The notes below the pieces were generated by a model, which did not search any database, was not told the DNA's origin, and saw only the letters and a program-made list of their open reading frames with translations. This document shows positions 1 to 5,038 of a stretch of DNA of 5,038 nt, piece by piece (position 1 is the stretch's first letter; each line of letters opens with the position of its first letter). A program made the position numbers and the translations under genes. The stretch comes from Chloroflexota bacterium (GTDB lineage: Bacteria > Chloroflexota > Dormibacteria > Dormibacterales > Dormibacteraceae): NCBI GenBank assembly GCA_005880345.1, contig VBGE01000148.1, positions 5,135 through 10,172 of the forward strand. Reading direction: 5' to 3'.

Positions 1-347
1 CCGCGGCCAGACTGCAGCTCCGCCACCTGCGCTCCTCGCTGGCGCCCGATGTCCAGCGCAGCCTCGACGAGCGCCTCCCCCACGCCCCTCCCGCGCGCGC
101 CTGCGTCGACGACGACCTCGTCCAGCCGCGCCTTGATCCAGAACGGGGTCGTGTAGACGATCACGGTGGTCGTGCCCACGATCTCGTCTCCATCCCGAGC
201 GACCAGCAGTGTCACCGCCGGGTCGGCGATCAGTCGCTGCAGTCGTTCCATGTCGGGCAGCTCGAGGCCGGCGTTGAGCTGCGGCAGCAGCCGCGCCAGC
301 GCGGCGTGAATCTCGGCGGTCGCCGCCGCGACCCTCTCGACATGCAC
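1..347 (-). CDS. GNAT-family N-acetyltransferase, C-terminus cut off by window edge
   Basis: This is a GNAT-fold acetyltransferase, which would move an acetyl group from acetyl-CoA to an unknown amine. I translated 115 residues by hand from the GTG at 347..345. The N-terminal part (about 5-40) is helical and starts HVERVAAATAEIHAALARL. A strand pair follows (about 46-66, VTLLVARDGDEIVGTTTVIV). Then comes the acetyl-CoA-binding motif A (about 75-97): LDEVVVDAGARGRGVGEAL, which holds the R-x-x-G-x-G pattern at R85/G88/G90. The product is cut at ...VAELQSGR, just before the usual C-terminal helix and strand. The chosen start lies 2 nt past the stop of the small membrane protein gene, which suggests translational coupling, but no Shine-Dalgarno sequence precedes it. 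An in-frame GTG at 395..393 would add 16 residues inside that gene and has a weak purine-rich leader. Family is secure; substrate is unknown. Confidence 0.87.
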   Translation of the reverse strand, partial: MHVERVAAATAEIHAALARLLPQLNAGLELPDMERLQRLIADPAVTLLVARDGDEIVGTTTVIVYTTPFWIKARLDEVVVDAGARGRGVGEALVEAALDIGRQRGAQVAELQSGR

Positions 348-349
348 GT

Positions 350-562
350 TCAGGTCGAAGGAGGAGACGGAGGCGGCTCTGGAATGGGCTTCCACTCTCG
401 CCCGTCCCACCACCAACGCCCGTCGGGCGACAGGACCGATGGCCGAGACGCGAGGGAGCGGGAGCTGTGATTCACGGTCAAGAGGACCACGGCCACGACG
501 ACCGCAGCCGCCACGACGAACAGCAAAAGGATCACCAGATAGGCGAAATGAAGGCCGATCAC
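350..562 (-). CDS. Small single-pass membrane protein with DUF2510-like tail
   Basis: This 70-residue protein has no assignable function. Residues about 6-30 form one strongly hydrophobic segment (YLVILLLFVVAAAVVVAVVL), which should be a transmembrane helix. A short basic/polar linker follows, then a C-terminal motif SPDGRWWWDGREWKPIPEP (about 45-63) and a proline-rich end. The W-W-D-G-x-x-W pattern resembles the DUF2510 motif often attached to membrane helices in Actinobacteria and relatives, so a membrane-anchored adaptor or assembly role is possible but unproven. The start is GTG, 10 nt after the azlD stop, with only a weak leader (TTGGGAC). The stop lies 2 nt before the GNAT start, so it sits inside a tight operon. 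Coding is supported by this sensible domain layout and by tight packing. The hydrophobic stretch plus motif makes a chance ORF unlikely. Confidence 0.75.
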   Translation of the reverse strand: MIGLHFAYLVILLLFVVAAAVVVAVVLLTVNHSSRSLASRPSVLSPDGRWWWDGREWKPIPEPPPSPPST

Positions 563-572
563 GTCCCAATCG

Positions 573-872
573 TTACAGAAATCGGAGCAGGGCGGCCGTA
601 GCTGCGGCGGCGGCGACCACGAGCAGAAACGGCGCTCGCAGCATCACGGCGATGACAGCCACGACGAGCGCCGCTGCCCTCACGTCGACGACCAGGTGCT
701 GGCCCGTGGAGAAGGTTTGCGTGCCGACCAGCGCCGCCAGCAGGGCGATCGGGATGAGAGGCACCGTGCGCTGAAGCCTGGGATTGCCGAGCCATGCCTG
801 CGGCAGGGACAGGCCCGCCAGCTTCAACGCATAGCAGGCAGCCGAGGCCACCAGAACGCCGGCCCAGATCAC
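573..872 (-). CDS. azlD: AzlD-family branched-chain amino-acid exporter, small subunit
   Basis: This is the small partner of AzlC. AzlCD-type pairs (BrnFE/YgaZH family) export branched-chain amino acids such as leucine, isoleucine, valine and related compounds across the inner membrane. The product is 99 residues, the usual length for AzlD, with about four hydrophobic segments (roughly 2-19, 38-53, 64-78, 80-97). It starts IWAGVLVASAACYALKLAG and carries the family's middle stretch with VPLIPIALLAALV, then VVDVRAAALVVAVIAVMLR. The frame is open much further upstream, to 1415, but that part lies over azlC and does not look like AzlD. The GTG at 872..870 is chosen because it overlaps the azlC stop as GTGA and has GGAGG at 882..878, 5 nt upstream. 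Such overlap indicates coupled translation and equal subunit supply. Confidence 0.9.
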   Translation of the reverse strand: MIWAGVLVASAACYALKLAGLSLPQAWLGNPRLQRTVPLIPIALLAALVGTQTFSTGQHLVVDVRAAALVVAVIAVMLRAPFLLVVAAAAATAALLRFL

Positions 873-1531
873 CCCCGCCTCCAGACCATTCCATAAACGG
901 CCACGGCTACCGCGACGATCAGGAGCGGCACTCCCGCGGGGACGAAGGGCAAGACGGCGATGGCGAGCACCGCGGCCGCGATCGCGATGGCCAACGGCTC
1001 CCGGGCGCGCAGGCGAGGCGCGAGCAACGCGAGAAAGGCGGCCGGGGGCGCGGCGTCGAGCCCCAACACTTTCGGATTCGACAGGGCGTGCGTGGCGAGA
1101 GCGCCCACGAGCGTGCCCAGGTTCCACAGAGTGAAGAGCGCCAGGCCAGTCGACCAGAAGGCCAACCTGCCCAGTGCCGGGTCGTCGCGGGCGATGGCCA
1201 TCGCCGTCGTCTCGTCGATCACGAAGTGCGAGGCGACGATTCGGCGCAGGCCGCTGACTCTCAAGAGCGACGACAGGCGCAGGCCATAGAGCGCATTGCG
1301 CGAACCAAGCAGCGCGGCCGCGGCAGCCCCCGCCCACACGCTGCCACCCGCGCCGACGACGCCCACCAGAGCGAACTGCGACGCGCCGGTGAACATCAGC
1401 ACCGATAGCGCGCACGTCTGGAGCAGCGACAGTCCGGCCGCCGTCGAGATGGCGCCGAAGGAGATCGCGTAAGCGCCGCTCGCGATCCCGATGCCGAGGG
1501 CATCGCGCATGATCGCCCTCTGAGGTGGCAT
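869..1531 (-). CDS. azlC: AzlC-family branched-chain amino-acid exporter, large subunit
   Basis: This is the large membrane subunit that pairs with AzlD to export branched-chain amino acids. The 220 residues match the family length, and nearly the whole chain is hydrophobic helices. Family hallmarks are visible in order: SFGAISTAAGLS (about 24-35), the signature LMFTGASQFALVG (about 45-57), the loop SRNALYGLRLSSLL (about 77-90), the acidic site HFVIDETTAMA (about 102-112), and LWNLGTLVGAL (about 135-145). The final hydrophobic segments run from about 161 to 217. The start at 1531 is the only ATG start in the window, but its GGGG leader abuts the codon. An internal ATG at 1510..1508 (residue 8) has AGAGGG at 1521..1516 with 5-nt spacing, so the true protein may be 213 residues. 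Its stop overlaps the azlD start. There is a 35-nt gap to the lipoprotein pseudogene upstream. Confidence 0.93.
   Translation of the reverse strand: MPPQRAIMRDALGIGIASGAYAISFGAISTAAGLSLLQTCALSVLMFTGASQFALVGVVGAGGSVWAGAAAAALLGSRNALYGLRLSSLLRVSGLRRIVASHFVIDETTAMAIARDDPALGRLAFWSTGLALFTLWNLGTLVGALATHALSNPKVLGLDAAPPAAFLALLAPRLRAREPLAIAIAAAVLAIAVLPFVPAGVPLLIVAVAVAVYGMVWRRG
878..882 (-). promoter_or_regulatory. Shine-Dalgarno sequence of azlD
   Basis: On the minus strand GGAGG lies 5 nt before the GTG start at 872..870, inside the end of azlC. It is the clearest ribosome-binding site in the window. It decides the azlD start, since the same frame is open for several hundred bases further upstream. 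Confidence 0.75.
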
Positions 1532-1566
1532 CCCCGGGATTCTGATCGAGTTGCTAGACGGTCACC

Positions 1567-2049
1567 TTACTTGGTCGTGATCGCGGCGCCGGATGGACTG
1601 ACGACCCACCAGAGGCCCCCGAAGCCGTTGATGCCCTGCCCTTTAGTGTCACCGGGAGCCTTGTCCTGGACGAAGTAGTACAGAGGGTGCCCCGCATAGG
1701 TGACCTCCACCTTGCCGTCGGTGCGATTGGTCGTGCCGAGCTTCGACGCGTCCGCCCCGGTTCCGGCCTGCGGCGCCCCGTCAGTCAGCAGCGGTGGCCA
1801 GATGCTGGCGCAGCTCGTGTAGCACGTTGATGCCGTTCCGGTGTCGGCGACGAAGAGATAAAGGGTCATCCCCTTGTCATCGGCCAGGATCTGGCCCAGC
1901 TAGGCGTTGGTCGCGACCGCGACCTTGGACCCGGTCGGGGAGGGGCTTGGTGAAGGGCTCGCGACCCCTGAGGATGGGTTCGAACCCCCGCATGCGGCGA
2001 GCATCACGAATGCGGCCATCAAACCGACGGATCGCGGCGTGCCGTGCAC
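1567..2049 (-). pseudogene. Secreted lipoprotein with two Yx(FWY)xxD motifs (COG4315 type), interrupted by in-frame TAG
   Basis: Read through the stop, this is a complete 160-codon lipoprotein. From the GTG at 2049..2047 it has a lipoprotein signal peptide with Arg6, hydrophobic core GLMAAFVMLAA and lipobox LAAC (Cys20). A Ser/Pro-rich linker (SPSPSPSP, about 31-38) follows, then the globular domain. Codon 50 is TAG (1902..1900), between KVAVATNA and LGQILADDKG. After it the same frame continues with motif 1 LYLFVAD (Y64, F66, D69), the cysteine pair CYTSC (76/80), WPPLLTDG, motif 2 LYYFVQD (Y124, F126, D129) and the ending INGFGGLWWVVSP. Such proteins are exported and anchored outside the cytoplasmic membrane; their biochemical role is poorly known. 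In relatives the stop position is usually a polar residue, often lysine, so one base change (AAG to TAG) would explain it. The distal ORF could start at the ATG at 1869..1867, but would lack export signals. Alternatives are a sequencing error or stop suppression. Family is clear; real inactivation is less certain. Confidence 0.85.
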
Positions 2050-2085
2050 GCATCCCGATACTGGAGCGGGTTACAACGCGTCGCC

Positions 2086-2744
2086 TTACTCGGGCGTGAC
2101 GTACGCGGCGGTCAGCCCGCCGTCGACCAGGAACGTCGCTCCGTTGACGTAGCTCGACTCGTCGCTGGCAAGAAACAGCCGACCGGACCGGGGCACAGCG
2201 CATTGACGCGTACGCCCTGGCGCGCGAACTGGACGCCCAGCTCGCGGCTCATCGACAGCACCGCCCCTTTCGATGCCGTGTACGCGATCTGCGACGTGGC
2301 GGCGCCCACCAGCGCGACGAAAGATGCCACGTTGATCACCGAGCCGCCGCCGACCTTGAGCAGGTACGGGATGCCGTACTTGCAGCACAGGTACACGCCC
2401 TTCGCGTTGACCGCCTGCACGCGGTCCCATGCGTCGGGCTCGGTGGTAAGGATCGAATCATCGTCCGGCGGCATGATCCCCGCATTGTTGTAGAGGACGT
2501 CGACGCGGCCATAGCGCTTTTCGGTTTCCGCGTACATCGCCTGCACGCTCGTCGGGTTGCTCACGTCAGCGGGAAAGAAGAATGCCTCGTGGCATTCCGA
2601 GGCGGTCTTCTCGCCCGCCTCGCGTCCCACGTCTGCGACGCAGACCCGCGCGCCTTCATCTGAAAACAGGAGCGCCGCCTCGCGTCCGATCCCCCCGGCC
2701 GCTCCGGTGATCACCGCAACCTTGCCTCGGAGCCTGTCACCCAC
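2086..2744 (-). pseudogene. Short-chain dehydrogenase/reductase (SDR), broken by internal deletion and frameshift
   Basis: This was a classical SDR (NAD(P)-dependent oxidoreductase, Rossmann fold). From the GTG at 2744..2742 the first frame shows the cofactor loop TGAAGGIG (13-20), an acidic Asp38 after strand 2 (ADV) that favours NAD(H), Asp60, NNAG (86-89), Asn113, catalytic Ser141, and Tyr155/Lys159 in YTASK. It reaches VRVNALCPGPV at residue 188 (codon 2183..2181). The frame then degenerates and ends at 2114..2112. From 2178 another frame gives the conserved SDR C-terminus: LFLASDESSYVNGATFLVDGG, followed by LTAAYVTPE and TAA at 2088..2086. About 35-40 residues expected between PGPV and FLAS, the substrate loop and following helix, are absent. 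The net loss is about 100-115 nt and leaves a remainder of 1 when divided by 3. The gene overlaps the glutamine synthetase-like gene by 8 nt and has GAGAGG 10 nt upstream. The truncated 210-residue product is probably inactive. Confidence 0.88.
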
Positions 2745-4071
2745 GCTCGAACAGCCTCTCGCGCTCGTAGGTGGTCACCGTCCTGTCGAATAGCCCCTGT
2801 TCGGTTCGCGCGTAGTTCAGATAGTGGTCGATCACGTCGTCGCCGAACGCGGCACGCGCCATCTTGCCGTTCTCCAGTAGGGCGATGGCGTCGCGCAGCG
2901 CGTGCGGAAACCGCTGCACGTCCGATTCATAAGCGTTGCCCTTGAACTCCGGCGGCAGCTTCAGCTTCTCCTCTATCCCCTGCAGGCCGGCCGCAAGCAG
3001 CGCCGCGAAGCACAGGTACGGGTTGGCGTCGGCGCCCGGGATCCGCGATTCCCCTCGCAAATGCTGACCGTGCCCCACGATGCGAAAGCCGCACGTGCGG
3101 TTGTCGTGCCCCCACGCGAGCGTCGTCGGCGCCCAGCTGCCTGCGGCGAAACGCTTATAGGAGTTGATGTTCGGCGCGAGAAAGATCGCCAGCTCGGAGG
3201 CGTACGCGATGTGGCCGGCGAGGTACTGCTTGAAGGTCTCCGACTCTCCGTCGAAGACATTGCGGCCGTCCTGCCACAGGCTCGAGTGCACGTGGCACGA
3301 GCTGCCGATCCAGCGGTGATCGGGCTTGGCCATGAAAGTGACCGAGCATCCCGCCTGGTGCGCCATCTCCTTGATCCCGTTCTTGTAGATGACGTGGTTG
3401 TCGGCCATGGTCAGCGCGTCGGCGAAGCGGAAGTTGATCTCCTGCTGGCCCGGCCAAGCCTCGCCCTTCGAGCTCTCGACAGGGATGCCCGCGGCTTTCA
3501 TCGCCTTGCGCACCGTGCGGATGAAGGGTTCGTCGTAGGTGGTGGCGAGGACGTGGTAGTCGAGGATGTAAGGCACCGACGGCGTCAGGTCGATGTAGTG
3601 CTTGGCATGCGCCTCGGCAAACGTCTCCTTCAAAAGGAAGAACTCGAGCTCGGAGCCGAACATCGGCTCGAAGCCGAGCTTGCGGGCGCGCTCGACCTGC
3701 GCCCGCAGCACCTGGCGCGGTGAGGGCCGCACGGGTTTGCCGTCGTGCCACGCGACGTCGCACAGCACCATCGCCGTGCCGTCGAGCCATGGGATCGTGC
3801 GCAACGTGCTGAAGTCGGGCACCAGGTCGAAGTCGCCATAGCCCTGCCCCCAGTTGGCCATCTCGTAGCCCTGCACCGGGTCCATCTCCATGTCCACCGT
3901 GAGCAGGTAGTTGCAGCCTTCGGTCGACTCGCCCTCGTACGAGCTCTCGACGAAAAACTCGGCATCCACGCGCTTGCCCATGAGGCGGCCCTGCATGTCG
4001 GTGAAGGCGACCACGACGGTGTCAACGTCGCCGTTGGCGACCCGCTGAGCGAGGTCTTCCTTCGTTACCAA
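2737..4071 (-). CDS. Glutamine synthetase-family gamma-glutamyl-amine ligase (GlnA3/GlnA4/PuuA type)
   Basis: This enzyme probably joins glutamate through its gamma-carboxyl to an amine, using ATP, in the cytoplasm. The 444 residues cover the N-terminal beta-grasp part (about 15-105, with DTVVVAFTDMQGRLMGKR) and the catalytic domain (about 115-444). Family residues are visible: metal-binding E141/E143 in GSELEFF, E204 and E211 in the stretch ending GQQEINFRF, H260 in SSCHVHSSLW, R307 in NINSYKRF, R325 in HDNRTC, and E341/R343 in ESRIPGADANPYL. PYLCFAALLAAG follows. The tyrosine adenylylated in housekeeping GlnA (within NLYDLPPEE) is leucine here (EKLKLPPEF), so adenylylation control is unlikely. 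The start is TTG, 4 nt after the PuuD-like stop, with no Shine-Dalgarno. The neighbours (permease, PuuD-like hydrolase, SDR) argue for amine catabolism rather than ammonia assimilation. Ethanolamine, putrescine, a longer polyamine or another amine could be the substrate. Confidence 0.92.
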   Translation of the reverse strand: MVTKEDLAQRVANGDVDTVVVAFTDMQGRLMGKRVDAEFFVESSYEGESTEGCNYLLTVDMEMDPVQGYEMANWGQGYGDFDLVPDFSTLRTIPWLDGTAMVLCDVAWHDGKPVRPSPRQVLRAQVERARKLGFEPMFGSELEFFLLKETFAEAHAKHYIDLTPSVPYILDYHVLATTYDEPFIRTVRKAMKAAGIPVESSKGEAWPGQQEINFRFADALTMADNHVIYKNGIKEMAHQAGCSVTFMAKPDHRWIGSSCHVHSSLWQDGRNVFDGESETFKQYLAGHIAYASELAIFLAPNINSYKRFAAGSWAPTTLAWGHDNRTCGFRIVGHGQHLRGESRIPGADANPYLCFAALLAAGLQGIEEKLKLPPEFKGNAYESDVQRFPHALRDAIALLENGKMARAAFGDDVIDHYLNYARTEQGLFDRTVTTYERERLFERG

Positions 4072-4075
4072 GGGG

Positions 4076-4756
4076 TCAGCGCCGTGGTTGGGGCCGGCGG
4101 CGAGCCCGGGCGACGAAGCGCTCGAAGAGCCTGCGCGCCCACGGCAGGTCGGTCGTCAACTCCTCCGGGTGGCACTGCACCGCAACGATAAGCCCGTCAT
4201 CGGACTCCACGCCTTCGACCGTGCCGTCCTCGCCCTTCGCTGTCTGGTGCAGTCCGGGCGCCAGGCGGCGGATCGCCTGGTGGTGGAAGCTGTTGACGCG
4301 CACCTTGTGCTCGCCGGCGGCCTGGCCTAGCTCGGACGACGGGTCGACCTCGATGGTGTGGGCCAGGTGGCTGCGGCCGAAGCCGCGAACATCGTGGTCG
4401 TCGAGGTGCTGCACAAGCGACCCTCCAAGAGCGACGTTGATCACCTGCTGGCCGCGGCAGATGCCGAGCACGGGGATCTCCTTCTGCCGAGCTTGCTCGA
4501 ACAGGCGGAGCTCGGTCTCGTCCAGCTCGCGGTCGATCGGCCCGACCTTGTCGTCCTTCTTCTCGCCGTAGAAGGCCGGGTCTACATCCCACCCGCCCGG
4601 CAGCAGGAGGCCGTCCACGTCCGGCAGCGACCGCGTGCCGGGCGGGAGCTCGACGGGCTCCGCGCCCGCCGCCTCCACCGCCTTCCGATACGGCAGGTAG
4701 TACGGCTCGCCCCGGCGCGGGCTCACCGTGATCCCGATCTTGGGTTTGTCAGCCAC
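4076..4756 (-). CDS. puuD: Gamma-glutamyl-gamma-aminobutyrate hydrolase-like (PuuD family, peptidase C26)
   Basis: This cytoplasmic hydrolase likely cleaves a gamma-glutamyl amide formed by the downstream ligase pathway, releasing glutamate and the amine-derived acid. In the known Puu pathway the substrate is gamma-glutamyl-GABA. The 226 residues form a class I glutamine amidotransferase-like domain starting KIGITVSPRRGEPYYLP. It carries VDGLLLPGGWDVDPAFYGE (about 48-65), a PIDRELDETELRL stretch (about 73-85), the nucleophile elbow PVLGICRGQQVINV with Cys100, then NSFHHQAIRRLAPGL (about 155-169). The dyad is His196/Glu198 in VQCHPEE. A basic tail (RARRRPQPRR) ends the chain. The start is GTG, 3 nt after the permease stop, without a visible Shine-Dalgarno, so coupled translation is likely. 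The catalytic triad is complete. The symbol marks family membership; the exact substrate is inferred from neighbours. Confidence 0.92.
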   Translation of the reverse strand: MADKPKIGITVSPRRGEPYYLPYRKAVEAAGAEPVELPPGTRSLPDVDGLLLPGGWDVDPAFYGEKKDDKVGPIDRELDETELRLFEQARQKEIPVLGICRGQQVINVALGGSLVQHLDDHDVRGFGRSHLAHTIEVDPSSELGQAAGEHKVRVNSFHHQAIRRLAPGLHQTAKGEDGTVEGVESDDGLIVAVQCHPEELTTDLPWARRLFERFVARARRRPQPRR

Positions 4757-4759
4757 GCG

Positions 4760-5038
4760 CTACTGCGTTGGTGCTCCCGCGGGCACGGCCGTGCCGGGAG
4801 CCTCGAGGTCGGCCTCGATGCGCGCCAGCTCCTCGGCCGACCCCTGCACCTTCGGACCCTTGAACCAATTCTTCGCCGACAGGAACCAGTACCCGCCGGC
4901 GAAGATCAGCACCACGGCGACCGCTACAGGCGCGTAGTTGAACGTGGCCAGCGTGTTGCCGGGCGCAGCCTGCGGCAGGATGAACAGGATGGAGATGGAC
5001 GCGATCCACACGACGGCGATCCAGCCGACGATCGTGCT
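4760..5038 (-). CDS. APC-family amino-acid/amine permease, C-terminal 92 residues only
   Basis: Only the end of this transporter is in view; its start lies beyond the right edge. The 92-residue fragment has two hydrophobic helices (about 4-22, IVGWIAVVWIASISILFIL, and 36-54, starting APVAVAVVLIFAGGYWFLS). A cytosolic tail KNWFKGPKVQG and an acidic then Pro/Ala-rich end follow. The N-Y-A-P entry to the last helix and the W-F-K-G-P exit are typical of actinobacterial permeases of the amino acid-polyamine-organocation superfamily that sit beside GlnA-like and PuuD-like genes. It would import the amine that the downstream enzymes glutamylate. The stop TAG (4762..4760) is 3 nt before the PuuD-like start, so it is the most upstream visible member of the operon. 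Subfamily and substrate cannot be fixed from this fragment. Confidence 0.82.
   Translation of the reverse strand, partial: STIVGWIAVVWIASISILFILPQAAPGNTLATFNYAPVAVAVVLIFAGGYWFLSAKNWFKGPKVQGSAEELARIEADLEAPGTAVPAGAPTQ

Noticed and set aside
341..343. ATG at 343..341 as the GNAT start
   Set aside because: It is in a different frame from the acetyltransferase; that frame gives an Arg/Pro-rich translation with no GNAT motif.
873..1415. Long upstream extension of the azlD frame over azlC
   Set aside because: The extra residues are Arg/Gly-rich and unlike AzlD, while azlC in the other frame shows all family signatures. The GTG at 872 with GGAGG gives the normal AzlD length.
1532..1566. Possible regulatory element between lipoprotein and azlC
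   Set aside because: The 35-nt gap holds no clear hairpin, repeat or promoter boxes; it is too short and featureless to call.
1567..1869. Intact 100-residue cytoplasmic protein starting at the ATG at 1869
   Set aside because: The frame continues upstream through TAG into a matching signal peptide and linker, so this ORF is the distal part of a split lipoprotein gene rather than a separate gene.
2050..2085. Possible terminator or promoter between the SDR remnant and the lipoprotein
   Set aside because: Only a 4-bp CCCG/CGGG stem with a 9-nt loop is present, with no U-tract, and I see no paired -35/-10 boxes.
2044..2493. Plus-strand open frame of 149 codons opposite the SDR and lipoprotein boundary
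   Set aside because: No domain is seen, and it crosses the ends of two recognisable minus-strand gene remnants.
2902..3723. A 273-codon open frame on the plus strand, antisense to the GlnA-like gene
   Set aside because: Its translation is Arg/Val/Leu-rich without a recognisable domain, and it lies wholly opposite a gene with complete catalytic motifs. Such antisense frames are common in high-GC coding DNA.

Overview
The window is a high-GC bacterial segment in which every gene I can support lies on the minus strand, so transcription runs from base 5038 toward base 1. GC-rich codons, frequent GTG/TTG starts and the family mix point to an Actinomycetota-like organism or a relative such as Candidatus Dormibacterota. 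That mix is an actinobacterial-style permease/glutamine-synthetase-like/PuuD cluster, a Yx(FWY)xxD-motif lipoprotein and a small membrane protein with a DUF2510-like SPDGRWWWDG motif. The taxonomy is an inference, because there is no rRNA or other marker here.

Right-hand block (5038 to 2086): the C-terminus of an APC-type amino-acid/amine permease, a PuuD-like class I glutamine amidotransferase-fold hydrolase, a glutamine-synthetase-family ligase (GlnA3/GlnA4/PuuA type), and a short-chain dehydrogenase/reductase (SDR). Spacings are 3 nt, 4 nt and an 8-nt overlap, so this reads as one operon. Together these genes resemble a gamma-glutamylation route for using an amine as carbon or nitrogen: uptake, ATP-dependent gamma-glutamylation, oxidation of the free end, then hydrolytic release of glutamate. 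No aldehyde dehydrogenase is in view. The SDR is broken: the residues after its PGPV motif are missing, and the conserved C-terminus continues in another frame.

Middle (2049 to 1567): a small secreted lipoprotein with two Yx(FWY)xxD motifs. Its signal peptide and mature domain are in one frame but are separated by a single in-frame TAG at 1902..1900. Two neighbouring genes therefore carry disabling lesions.

Left-hand block (1531 to 1): AzlC and AzlD, the two subunits of a branched-chain amino-acid exporter, overlapping as GTGA; then a 70-residue membrane protein and a GNAT acetyltransferase that runs off the left edge. Gaps are 10 nt or less, so this looks like a second, possibly continuous, operon segment.

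I see no RNA gene, mobile element, CRISPR array, long repeat or convincing terminator. No stretch over 300 bases lacks a gene. The window is mostly ordinary metabolism; its most notable features are the two adjacent gene lesions and the near-universal use of non-ATG starts.
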